Assembly: GCA_018524725.1 (NCBI GenBank)
Contig: JAEUWP010000360.1
Span: 496,001-560,000 of the forward strand
Length of the DNA stretch: 64,000 bases
DNA from: Podaxis mareebaensis
Lineage: Eukaryota > Basidiomycota > Agaricomycetes > Agaricales > Agaricaceae
Reading direction: 5' to 3'
Part shown: piece after piece, positions 53,253-62,802 of the stretch
How positions within the stretch are numbered: position 1 is the stretch's first letter
Layout of the letters: every line of letters starts with the position of its first letter
Program-made: the position numbers and the translations under genes
Notes under the pieces: model-generated
Seen by the model: only the letters and a program-made list of their open reading frames with translations
Told to the model about the DNA's origin: nothing
Database searches by the model: none

Positions 53253-55275
53253 CTAGGACTTGTGCTCCTCATCAGTGCTTGTTCGGGCCCTGAACAATGA
53301 GTCAAACATTGCACTAATCAGAGTGAATCATGGAAATGTTGAACATACAGGGTACCATCCACAGGGTCTGTGTGGTTTTTGACACGCATCTGAATCAGCG
53401 GAAGCGCAAAGATCAGGCCAGCAACGAGGAGAACCCAGGTTGAGATGAACATGTTCATATACCTGAAAATCGGTATCTCAGTCAACTATACTTGGAGTCC
53501 AGAAGAAACCATACGGTCTCAGGTTGCCATCTGCGCTCCAGGCACCGGCTGCACCGGCTGATTGAATCGACTTGTCTAGATGTATTAATAGTCAGAGGCG
53601 ATACATCAACGAGTGGTCTGGGCGGGGGACATACAGAACCCTGTGAAGTGCGCCAGTGTCGCTGGATCGTTGGACATAGCTCCCATGAGCCAGTAAACTG
53701 CTGTTTGCCACATGGCATCAAGGAAGCCGCAGAAAATGTATAACATGATCCGTCCCGCGTAGCCGTGATCGAAAATATCCATCTTGGGAGCACTAGAGGC
53801 AGTGTCCCTGGTGTAATTTCTTGTTTCGAGCTATGGGCATGAACACATCATGAGGATGCAGGAGTACTTACTTTTGATAGAAATACGCCCAAATATGAAC
53901 AACAAACACCATTATCAAGAGGATTGTCCATCCAGTGAAAGCCCGGAAGCGACGGGTGAGCTTCTTCTGGTCGAGGACGAAACCGATCGAGAGCGAACCA
54001 ACGATCTGAGCCAACCAATATACTAGGTTATTGAGCGACCTCGCACGAATGTTGAATAGGGCGCCGTTGTACTCGTTGAATTCTACGGGATAGGTGAGTG
54101 TCAATCCTGATCAGAAATCAAGGTAGACCTACGCCATGTATAGAACCAATTTGAGGCGAGGAACATGGGGAACAGTAAGAGGACATAGGGATCCGACCTG
54201 AGAGTTACCCAGAGTCCAAGAATTTCTGATCTCCAAGATGGATGACGAGGGGTTGTAACTCGCGTCCCATCGAAACGAATCATTTTTGAAGGTTCGGCCA
54301 TGAAGATGGGGATGCCGACCCCAATCAAGGTCAGGATAAGAAAACCAATCTACCGGCCGCACATCGTGAGTATGATCCTCTGGCATGAAGATACTAGCAG
54401 CTCACATAGGTTCCATTGCCAACTATACATCAGTCACACCAAAGGTCAGTTTGGACCCTACGGGAAAGGTAGCCGCGACGTACCTGAGTTACCCTGAGAG
54501 ACGGGACGACAGTCAGTGGAATGGTTCTTCCAAGGGAAAACTGCACGTACCGTAGAATGGAAGTTTTGGCCCAAGGAAACTGACGCACCAACAACCGCCC
54601 CGAGATTGAAGATGCCCCAGAAAATGCCGATGAATAGACCCTTTTGGCTCTCCGTAGGATACGATAGCATCAATGAGCCCTGCGCAGTCCATAACATGCC
54701 AGCGCAGAGACCAAGAATAGCTCCTGCAGTGATTACGAAGGCACCTGCGTGGGGGTGGATATTGATGGCGCTAATTAAATATAGTCCTGTTCAGCTGTTC
54801 AGGCGGACACCGAGCGCCTTGAACTTACAGGTAGGAACCAATATATAGGGGATATCCAGCGCTACCGATCAGAAGAGTCAGACGGGGGCCTAGTTTGTTG
54901 GTGATAGATCTTGGTGGAAGGTATTAGATAGCAGTTCACCGATGTAAATCCTTGCCAACTTACCCGGAAAAGAAAGCGCCGGCAGCGAATGTAGCATAGA
55001 GAGCAGAGTTCGCATTCGCGCTTGTCGTAGTGTCAAGTTGCCCCCCACCACCAAGTCCGTTCAGAGCGTTGAAAAGGCCTGCCTTCGGTTTAACGTCACT
55101 GAGCCCGAGAAAAATGCAATAACTTGCCTGGACACATGAAGCAGACCAATCCAAGCATGACGACCTGAGTCATTGGGTTGTAGTAGAAGCCTTTGAGGCC
55201 TTTTGGCCTCTCATAGACTTGGGTAGGACCCTCATCGCTGCGGGCAACAGGAGATCCCTTCTCCAATTCGGCCAT
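53253..55275 (-). CDS. UNC93-like/MFS membrane transporter, tandem copy B
   Basis: A paralogue of the gene at 50500-52580, same strand. The start is the ATG at 55273-55275 (MAELEKGSPVARSDEG), then ERPKGLKGFYYNPMTQ. Segments parallel copy A: VVMLGLVCFMCPGLFNALNG, ALYATFAAGAFFSG, MLWTAQGSLMLSYPTESQKG, IFNLGAVVGASVSLGQNFHS, VLLLFPMFLASNWFYTW, IRARSLNNLVYWLAQIVGSL, FTGWTILLIMVFVVHIWAYF and MNMFISTWVLLVAGLIFALP. A final intron of about 59 nt (near 53295-53353) must be spliced to give ARTSTDEEHKS and the stop at 53253-53255; unspliced it would stop sooner. An upstream extension to 55392 would need a GTG start and is rejected. Substrate unknown. Confidence 0.86.
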
Positions 55276-56265
55276 GGTTGTGGGTTCTGAAAGAGAGCGC
55301 CAGAAAGGTCTCCAGACGTTAGCACTTCCCTCATTCGTATCGGTATACTTATTATAAAGAGGTGACCCACTATTCTTAGCTATGGGGTTCACGGGAAGAT
55401 ACTTCTTGCCGAGTTTTCCATCCCCGGTTGTGCGGCGCTAGAGCGTAATAGGAAACCAGACTTTGGTCACCTAGCATGCTCCCAGATGCTCCCTCGTGTT
55501 CCGGCTTAGTGGGGCGAAGGGCCAGGTCCACTGAGCGGTAGGTACGCGAGGCCGTGAATCCAAAAGTTGTATGAGATGTGTGTCTTTGAACAACGAAGGG
55601 GGCTGACCGCTGAGCTATCCGCGTAGCATGCGCACTCCATGAACCGCCGGCTGTAATCTGTATCAAGCATCCTGGGAAAAAGGTTGACTAGACCGCGTGG
55701 ACGTCTTGACCTAGTGACGCTGCAGACGGCTGTCTGTTCTACCATAAGGACTTAACCGGAGATGCGTCGAGACAGAGGATGGTGGTGAGGGATTTTTCTG
55801 TTCCCGTTGCTCGCTATCCTGCACGGTGCGTGATGCCTTTGAGAAGTCCCTGTTGAGAGGGAATTATGGGAAACCACATTTTGACTTGCGGAGCCAACAT
55901 TCCAAACGTGTTTCAAGGTACTGGTTGCATAACTAGACGACTCGTGCCAAAGGCAGATGAATACGTGGAGAATGTTCGATTCTGAAGAGGTCGGTGTTGG
56001 ATCAGTGGCCTTTCCATGGTCCCGACATCGGCTTAATCCGGTTTGAGATAGGGCTGGGCAAATTTAGGTGGTGACGATTCACACTGTGGGAGTATCTCAC
56101 AACGGAACTAGCATATAGTAAATACTAGAAGCCACCGAACAACTATTACAAATGGGTCAAAAGTCTATAGATGGTGTAGGGGAAAGGACCTGGAAAGGAC
56201 AGAGGGAACTCTGTTCTGAAACGAGAAAGGTGAACATAGCCAGGGCGGCACCAGAGGGAAGGATT
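55276..56265. other. Intergenic, about 1 kb
   Basis: This is the upstream region of transporter copy B and the 3' flank of YOP1. Two stretches on the minus strand (about 55640-55580 and 55750-55665) contain tRNA-like words (TAGCTCAGCGG; GGTAGAACAG; then a T5 run), but neither folds into a cloverleaf by eye, so no tRNA is called. Confidence 0.5.
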
Positions 56266-56933
56266 TCACTCTTGGTGAGTGTCCGCATTGGTGGTGGCAG
56301 GAGCGACAACGCGAGATTGGCTGCTGATATTCGAGAGGATTGGCTTGAGAACGGTGAAGTATGTGGTTTGAGCGCCCTGAAAACGTGGTGGACGCGAGCG
56401 AGAGATCAGGGGAGGTACACAGCACGCGTTTAACTAGGTTACTCACGCGGAAGGCAGGCAACTGCAGCCAGACGATGAAAACGGTCTTGAAGGCATAGTA
56501 CCAGGGGACATAATAGAGAACAAGACGAATAGCGAAACTCTCGAGGAAATTGAAGAAACCGAAGACGACCCAGTATGTCAGCCACTGGACATCGTCATTA
56601 GGAGAAGGAGATTCGAGGGCCTTGAACGAGAGATAGGCAGGGAGTCCCCAGCCGACGAGATTCGAGACGGGAGCAGCAAGAGGATTGACGGTGTGAAGAA
56701 TGGCAATAACGAAGAGGGCACCAAGGACGGCATAGGTTTTAGGAATTTGAGTGCGTTGCTCGAGGTTGAGGAGGACAGGGTACTTGGAGAGCTGCGAGAC
56801 ATGAATTGAGGACAGAGAAAAATGTAGGTGAGAAAGGACAAACCTCCTTGTCGAGCTGATTTACGTGATACTGGGCCTTGTTCTGGACCTGGATGAAGAC
56901 GGGGTGCTGCTGAATCTTCTGAGCGGCGGACAT
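56266..56933 (-). CDS. YOP1: YOP1, ER membrane-shaping REEP/DP1 protein (181 aa)
   Basis: Yop1/REEP5 proteins form hairpins that bend the tubular ER. Three exons (about 56933-56844, 56791-56447, 56376-56266) give 181 residues in frame. The N-terminal amphipathic helix MSAAQKIQQHPVFIQVQNKA leads to LSKYPVLLNLEQRTQIPKTY, then the TB2/DP1/HVA22 domain: AVLGALFVIAILHTVNPLAA, NLVGWGLPAYLSFKALESPS, WLTYWVVFGFFNFLESFAI and LVLYYVPWYYAFKTVFIVWL, ending LPAFRGAQTTYFTVLKPIL. All family blocks are present and the length is typical. Its ATG is 130 bp from the ATG of the divergent OST5 gene. Confidence 0.93.
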
Positions 56934-57063
56934 GGTAGTTGGGATGAGGAAGACAAGTTGCTAGGAGGGTTGATATTTGGTGCTTGCACGTGTTTGTCTC
57001 AGTTGGGGCGTGACGTCTTGTGGAACGCTCTGCTGGCGTGGCCCTTCGTCATTCTGTTCCACG
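56934..57063. promoter_or_regulatory. Bidirectional promoter, YOP1/OST5
   Basis: The 130 bp between two divergent start codons must hold both promoters and both 5' UTRs. No TATA box is evident. A T-C-rich patch and a GTGTTTG string are the only notable features. Confidence 0.6.
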
Positions 57064-57406
57064 ATGGCGGACTATCTCCAGGCAAAGGTAATTTCTCAAT
57101 CCTCCACCCATACTCTGTGCTCATGGCTCCAGCTTGCCTTTGATGCCCTTCCCCCGTTTACGCCACTCGTTCCAACCACCGCTCTCTCATATCTTGCCCT
57201 AGTGCTTCTGGTCTCTACCTTTGGTTTGGCATTTTATTTTACAACGTATGTTCTATCCTTTTCCTCTCCGACCCTCCCTCATCATTCCTTCTAGACTCCC
57301 GAAACAGTCCCTTCCTTTCCGAGAACTCGCTGTAGCATCCACCGCCAGTCTCCTCGGCGGCTTCGGCATCGTCGCTCTATTTTGCAGTGTAGGCGTCTAT
57401 GTCTAA
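57064..57406 (+). CDS. OST5: OST5/TMEM258, oligosaccharyltransferase subunit (82 aa)
   Basis: A small two-span subunit of the ER oligosaccharyltransferase that transfers glycan to nascent proteins. Three exons (57064-57087, 57133-57245, 57295-57406) sum to 249 nt. The protein starts MADYLQAKLAFDALPPFTPL; the first helix is ALSYLALVLLVSTFGLAFYF. A short loop (LPKQSLPFRELAVAS) then leads to the second helix, TASLLGGFGIVALFCSVGVY, ending at the family-typical C-terminus VGVYV. If the first 45-nt intron were retained, a frame of 97 residues would result; the spliced form fits the family length better. The stop is 31 bp from the stop of convergent RPA12. Confidence 0.9.
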
Positions 57407-57437
57407 ACAATACATTCCATCTGTCCAGACCTTCCCA

Positions 57438-58069
57438 TTAATTGTTGACACGCCATCCATGCTTGCACGATGCACACTTGCTAATGGTCAGCACGAGCTA
57501 TACCCAACGCCATCAAACACGCACCGTGTAGAAGATTGTCGACCCTTCATCCGCGCTTCGCAACTGTCCCTTGTTCAATACTGCTTCCATGTGTATTGAA
57601 ATTAGGCCACGCACCTGCATCTCTTTCGAATATGCTTCCATGTGGCCGCAAGCTGGACACTTCTCCGAAACCTAATTTCCTTTGAGCACTCATCATTCCT
57701 CGCAATGAGAATTAACTTACCAGTGTTCCCTGATCTCCCTTCTCGTGAAGCTTTGTCTGCGTTTTTCTTTTCTGCCTCAGTGCAGAAGGAAACGCGTCCG
57801 GGTGCGACTGTGTGGTGATAACGATATTGTCATATGCTATTTCGAACCCTTAGAATGGCTATTTTTCATGGGAGGTAATTACCCGACCCACAGCTTGCCG
57901 GCTCTTCGTGATTGCATTGCTCGCATGACACCTTGTCCTCGCCGTCTTTGGGTTGATCTAGTAGGGTACCACACTCTGGACAGAACAAAAGAGATCCTGA
58001 TTCATGTGTTACTCGAGACTGCTTGCTCAATGACAAGTCGTGCTGACCTATTTTGTGCGCGGAGGCCAT
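57438..58069 (-). CDS. RPA12: RNA polymerase I subunit RPA12 (about 149 aa)
   Basis: RPA12 is the Pol I subunit involved in RNA cleavage and termination, related to Rpb9 and TFIIS. Five exons (58069-57883, 57848-57721, 57671-57615, 57563-57525, 57476-57438) sum to 450 nt. The N-terminal zinc ribbon is GSLLFCPECGTLLDQP then VSCEQCNHEEPAS. The linker reads SHPDAFPSALRQKRKTQTKL. The C-terminal TFIIS-type ribbon is EKCPACGHMEAYSKEMQ, then LRSADEGSTIFYTCASCKHG, then WRVNN, with the Asp-Glu pair needed for RNA cleavage. The family is usually about 125 residues; the extra 24 N-terminal residues (MASAHKIGQHDL...) are open but may be wrong if a first exon was missed. A CACGTG lies 67 bp upstream. Confidence 0.92.
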
Positions 58070-58135
58070 TGGGAATAAGGGAATGCTGCCAAGATCGGGG
58101 ATTCACAAAAATCCAAATCAGTATCCCGTTCCGGT

Positions 58136-58141
58136 CACGTG
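58136..58141. promoter_or_regulatory. CACGTG E-box upstream of RPA12
   Basis: The sequence gtCACGTGcatgac lies 67 bp upstream of the RPA12 start codon, in the region shared with the divergent gene at 58782. It is a candidate bHLH site; function is inferred. Confidence 0.35.
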
Positions 58142-58781
58142 CATGACCAGCGTCTTAGGCTGTCCCACGGGCCACGGGTTAGACAAAAGGCTTGGCGAGA
58201 GAAAAGTGTGACAAACTAGAGCATGCGCTTTCTGGGTTTCCCATCTCTACCCTTGTACCTTGGTCTCTATGCCGCTCTCATCAAATCTTTCCTGTCGTTA
58301 GCGTCACTTTCCCTGGATTCTTGGTCAACAGAAACGTAGCAGGAACACGGGAGAACAACGATATCCTTTTATGTCTATTCCTGCGGCTTGCGTTCGCGGA
58401 TTACCAAAACCACTTTGCCAATAGATGTTTTCCTTGTTCTGTTATAGGTTGTTCTTTTGAGAACAATTGTCATCTATCGGCAAATACCAGTGACCCTGAT
58501 CGCGTTCTCCTAGCTTATTGTTTTCTCGGCAGCCGTGCGGCGTTGTGGGTCCAGATATTAACAATTATAAAGTTCGGTCGTTCTGTCAATCACGGCCCCA
58601 TACACACCCATTGTTGTGTTCTCGGCTCGCTGCCTTTCCCCTTCACTTTGTTCTGCTCCCTCACACGCTGTGCGTGTATTCTCGTTCTCCGTCATCGTCT
58701 GGCATTTCTCGTCCATTCCTTCTTTCCGTCACTTAACGAGTGACCCTTTCTCGATCGCCCTCCCACTCTCGATTATCCAAC
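58142..58781. other. Upstream region of the unknown gene
   Basis: No supported gene. The 120 bases before 58782 are rich in C and T, like other promoters and leaders here. A long open frame at 58192-58743 (+) has no recognisable content. Confidence 0.5.
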
Positions 58782-59618
58782 ATGCTATCCGATTCGCGTT
58801 TTGCTCAGGTCATTCACACCCTCCGAATCGCGGACGCTTATTTCTTCGCCGAGGCTCGTAGTCGCCGTGCTACCCATAAACCTACCTGTCACGCCAAACA
58901 GCGCGCCGTTAGGCTCAAACTAAAGGTCGACACCGATAGAGCTGCTAGGCTGCCTATCAATGAGGTTTCCACAAAACCTTACCCGGAAATCGTCCAGACC
59001 TATAGCCCGATCGCCGAGTCCAATACATATGCGACTACTACTTGGGTTACTGGCCCTACTATCAGCGACTTGCTTCATGTGAACGCTGCGCTTATCCGGT
59101 ACCTTGCAAGGACTACCCAACCCATGCAGGAAGGTGCTTGTGACAGGCTGATATATCCTGCCGATGATTTTGAAGCCCACCCCATTGCCCAAGGGCCACG
59201 ACCTGACGTTATTCCGGAGGCTGTTTCCGACCAGAATGTCCTTGCTACACATTCCACAAGCACGTCGAAATCGAGCAGTGCAGTTGCTACTCCGGTTCGC
59301 TATGGTATCCTCGTGCCGCTAGCCATTCGTCTAACTAGATGGTTGCAGGAGGATCGGCCGAGACTACCTCTCAAGATTCACACTAACTTCAAACGCAAGT
59401 CGTGCGAAGTCGAGAGCAGCGGAGTCTATGTCGAGAAAAGACCGAAGGTATTGTATGCTCCAGCCCTTCCCCAAAGTAACTTGGCTGACTTTCAAGTTAG
59501 TACAGTAGAAAGAGTTGGCTCGTTGCCCTCCGTCGGGACGGCACCTCCCCACAGAATGACTAGGTGCCAGATTCCCCTTACACTGAGGATCTCATGGTCG
59601 GACTCTTTTCACATCTGA
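58782..59618 (+). CDS. Unknown single-exon protein (278 aa)
   Basis: Not recognised. The first ATG in the frame is at 58782 (MLSDSRFAQVIHTLRIADAY); an upstream GTG at 58740 is not used. The product is mixed polar and hydrophobic, without transmembrane helices, zinc ligands or repeats. Basic patches occur at ARSRRATHKPTCHAKQRA and HTNFKRKSCEVESSG, and a Ser/Thr-rich stretch (HSTSTSKSSSAVATP) lies in the middle. The lack of introns is unusual next to the intron-rich neighbours. The long frame, the pyrimidine-rich leader and the A/T-rich 3' flank with AATAAA near 59748 support a real gene. It may be lineage-specific. No function can be given. Confidence 0.6.
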   Translation: MLSDSRFAQVIHTLRIADAYFFAEARSRRATHKPTCHAKQRAVRLKLKVDTDRAARLPINEVSTKPYPEIVQTYSPIAESNTYATTTWVTGPTISDLLHVNAALIRYLARTTQPMQEGACDRLIYPADDFEAHPIAQGPRPDVIPEAVSDQNVLATHSTSTSKSSSAVATPVRYGILVPLAIRLTRWLQEDRPRLPLKIHTNFKRKSCEVESSGVYVEKRPKVLYAPALPQSNLADFQVSTVERVGSLPSVGTAPPHRMTRCQIPLTLRISWSDSFHI

Positions 59619-59744
59619 TGACATCATGCTTTCATTCGTTAGGACCTTGCTTCCGATTCCCTACTTTACTATTGCCTTAATGTTGTATACCTATGGATCG
59701 TAATACAAGTTCTGATGTTATAAATGGACGTGTCTTGTTGGTTT

Positions 59745-59752
59745 CAATAAAA
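59745..59752 (+). terminator. Poly(A) signal of the 58782 gene
   Basis: AATAAA in the string caataaaaaacg, about 130 bp after the stop at 59618, in A/T-rich sequence. It would give a short 3' UTR ending before the convergent kinase gene. Confidence 0.45.
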
Positions 59753-59813
59753 AACGTTTAAATCCAAATTATATTTGTACAACAAGTTGAAGAAGGCATG
59801 AAAGCTGATGTAC

Positions 59814-61721
59814 TCAAAAAATAGTGGCCAAAGTTCCATCGTCATTGTCTGAATAAGCGCTCGCAGCACTGACTTTAGGACCAGGCCCGTTCTTTCCAAA
59901 GGTGAAACCAACCCAAACGCCTCGGCCCATGGGCTCTTCGGTTTCTTTCACGAGCTCAACGTTTTTCTGTTTCTCCTTTACTTCGGCATATTTAGCCATG
60001 TCCTCTGGGGAAGTGAAGTCATCATAGTATCCGGTGTCGATTTCCGAGTCGAGAGCAGGAACAAAAGGCGCTCGAACACTGCGAAGGTCGTCCCATTTGA
60101 CATTCTTGAAGAATGGGTGACTGGTTACTTGGGAGAGGGTGGAATACCGAAGGCTTGCATGGGCAATCAATCTACGCGGTATTGAGTCAGAAATAGCTTA
60201 GGAGAGGTAGTTATTGCATGCCTTGTAATTGCGTCCCAAGAGATATCGCTGAGATTGAAAATCATGTCTTCTGGCCGATCGTACTGGGGCCTCCTTAAGA
60301 CCTTGGTCCAATTCTTGAGGTTTGTCCATGTTTCTTCTGGAGTCCCACCGCTGAAAGGTGGGAAACCAGCCATGAACTCGAATAGGATACACCCGAGAGA
60401 CCAATAGTCGACAGAATAGGTATAGGGTTTCCCTCTGAGAACTTCAGGGGCCTGTCCCGCATATGTCGGTATCAATTGCGCTAGGGTCGGCGTTAGACTT
60501 ACCATATAGTCCGGCGATCCCACAATAGAATCAGCGTAGCGGGGATCTTCGTTACGGATGGAACGATAGATTGAGCGACGTTCCATTGTTGACCGGTGTA
60601 TAATCTGATTGTCTTTTACTTTGTCGAGCTGTTGAGAGAGAGCTGAATACATCTTAACGAGAGAATAGATCTTGTTACATTACTTTGATTTTCAGAGATT
60701 CAATGCGTTGTGGGTTTAATGCACCAGTTGCGAGTCCAAAATCGGTCAGCTTGACATGGCCCGTACTATCAATTAGGAAATTCTTAGAAGATATTAACAC
60801 TTGCAATGGCCACGCAAAGCCAATGCGCGCACCTCTGGTTTGAGGTCACGGTGAATGTATCCAAGTTTATGGAGCTCATTGACTGCAGCAAACATTTCGC
60901 TTATGTAGAACCGTGCGTGCGTCTCTTTGAGGATGCCGGAGTTGTTGAGGAGCGTACGGAAATCACCTCCCGGGACATACTCCATGGCCAAGTATACATG
61001 TTGTGGATCTTGGAAAGCATAAAGTAATCGCACGAGCCAAGGCGTCTTTGTGGCAGTGAGAATGTCACGCTCGACTAGAACATGGCGGATCTACAGCTAG
61101 TGTGAGCCGTGCAAAGATTGGAGGCTAAGGATCAGCACTAACCTCATCCATCTTGTGGAGTGTTCGCTTCCGCATCTTCTTCAGAGCACAAACCTCTCCA
61201 GAGTCTTGCTTACGAGCAAGATAAACTTCGCCATAGCCTCCTTGTCCGACTTGAGCGATGATATGGAACTGATCGACTTTCAGTTTCGCCCGGCGGCGGC
61301 GAAGCAAAACCCGTTCACGTCCACAATAGGATTTGAACTCTTGTGCGTAATCTTGCCCTTTAACTCCTCTTGCAGCCGTGTCTTTGTCAAATTTGGCCCG
61401 TCTCTCTTTGCGTGCGGCGAGGTAACCCAATGTTTGGAAGTAATAATCGAGGAAATCTGATGGGGCATCAGTGCGACAAGTTGAGTGGCCTAAGGGGACC
61501 AACCACTCACAGAGTTGGGCTACAGTAGCTTTCCTTTTGACTTCGGAAGACTCCAAGAGTTCCCGTTCCCAAGCCTTCATCGCGCCTTGTCGGAGAGTTA
61601 GGCCAGCCTTTGCGGTTTCCATGTGAATGTCGCTTGCAGGTTTGGCTGTGCCCATGGTGATTTCGTTGTAAGCGAAAGGCTTGGCTGTTCCCATGCGAAT
61701 ATCAGCGAGGTCACTAGGCAT
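59814..61721 (-). CDS. DBF2: NDR-family kinase DBF2/Sid2
   Basis: An AGC/NDR-group Ser/Thr kinase which, with Mob1, acts in the mitotic exit or septation network. Read from ATG 61719-61721 ([15 protein letters not shown]), though upstream in-frame choices near 61819 exist. The N-terminal regulatory region, where Mob1 binds NDR kinases, includes [20 protein letters not shown]. The kinase core has [20 protein letters not shown] (Gly loop), [10 protein letters not shown] (Lys), [14 protein letters not shown] (catalytic loop across an intron), [10 protein letters not shown] and a long activation insert [20 protein letters not shown] before [13 protein letters not shown]. The AGC tail ends with a hydrophobic motif GVWVGFTFG. 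All catalytic residues are present. One intron of 54 nt is stop-free and in frame. Divergent from SPC25. Confidence 0.92.
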
Positions 61722-61910
61722 CCTTGGAGATCCTTAGGATCGTTTGGGAGGAGGGTAAGTTTAGGAGGTGTGTGGCCAGACGAATGAATATTGACAGATT
61801 GCATACCTACTGTATGCAATGAAGTTAGTACAGATGTATATTGAACACGTGACTTCCAACACGCATGAAACAGACGCGCCTCGCGTTTTCAGTCCAACCG
61901 TTCCAACTTC
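61722..61910. promoter_or_regulatory. Bidirectional promoter, DBF2/SPC25, with ACGCG cores
   Basis: A gap of 189 bp between divergent mitotic genes (less if DBF2 starts upstream of 61721). It carries CACGTG at 61846-61851, ACGCG on the plus strand at 61874-61878 and ACGCG on the minus strand at 61882-61886 (read as AAAACGCG). ACGCG is the core of the MBF/MCB cell-cycle element in yeasts. Use in this organism is inferred. Confidence 0.5.
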
Positions 61911-62802
61911 ATGGCTACCACTCGCCTCCCACGCATCGATCTCTCTCGTCTTCTTCAGGACCAGCATCCGCACATAGATTTACGCGTTAATGTATATGAA
62001 GACACCACTCGAAACTTTCTTAAGGCGCTTGTCGACTTCAAGAATAATGCAATTACGTCCATTTCCGAGCGGCGCAAGTATCAAGCTTCAGAAAAAAAGA
62101 AGATTACGGAAAGGAGCCAGCAGGCGGAGGCTGAGATTAATCAGTGCAAACACAAGGAGATAGATCTAGTTGCAGGTTCGTGTTAATGGGTCCACTATCG
62201 CACTGACTTGAACTTTTCATTTAGACCTTGAGCGCGAGAAGGACGAACGGAAGGACGCGGAGCTTGCTGTGGCTGCGCTTCAGCGACAATTGACTTCACT
62301 TAGGGAAAAGTGCACCGCGGTCCAAGGAGAGATTGAACAGTACCGCGCTATCACTGCTAATCTTCGGCGAGGTAGACTATCATCCCCTTCTGTCGACGTT
62401 TCTGAATTTTGAACCATAGAGAGGGATAAAGAACGAGCTACCCTTAGTACACATGCCTCTCGAATTCCACCAGAACTCATGGCCTGCGAACAACAGCTTG
62501 CTTGTGCTATTGAAGGGGTCGGAAAGGACAAGCTGTTGTTCAGGTTTACAAATATTGACCCCGAGGATTATGCACGGGAGGCCAGCTTTGTGCTGGATAT
62601 AGCCGAGTCTTCCTATAAAGGTAACCTATGATGGTGATTGTTTAAATGTTTATCAACTGATGTCTTTTTGGTAGTTATTACAATATCTCCAAATCTGCCT
62701 GCAATAAGTGTTCTCCTCAGCCAGCTGTCTGATTCTGGGGATATATACTGGTTTGTTAGGGAAGTCCAGAGTGTGTTTATTGATACATTTTCTTCAAAAT
62801 GA
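61911..62802 (+). CDS. SPC25: Kinetochore protein SPC25 (246 aa)
   Basis: SPC25 is a subunit of the Ndc80 complex and forms a coiled coil plus globular head with Spc24 at the kinetochore. Four exons (61911-62175, 62225-62371, 62420-62620, 62675-62802) sum to 741 nt. The protein starts MATTRLPRIDLSRLLQDQHP. A long coiled coil follows (ISERRKYQASEKKKITERSQ; LQRQLTSLREKCTAVQGEIE). The RWD-type globular domain contains LLFRFTNIDPEDYAREASFV, LDIAESSYKVITISPNLPAI and YWFVREVQSVFID, matching the conserved FxLDxxxSSYKV motif of Spc25. The last intron and exon lie wholly inside the CpG-free block that starts at about 62606, yet the reading frame and motif are intact. It is divergent from DBF2. Confidence 0.9.

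Noticed and set aside
55580..55750. Two tRNA-like stretches on the minus strand, one followed by a T5 run
   Set aside because: Acceptor and D stems do not pair well by eye. They could be tRNA relics, but not supportable as genes without a covariance-model scan.
58740..58781. 14-residue extension of the unknown 278-residue protein
   Set aside because: Its first codon is GTG; the ATG at 58782 is preferred.
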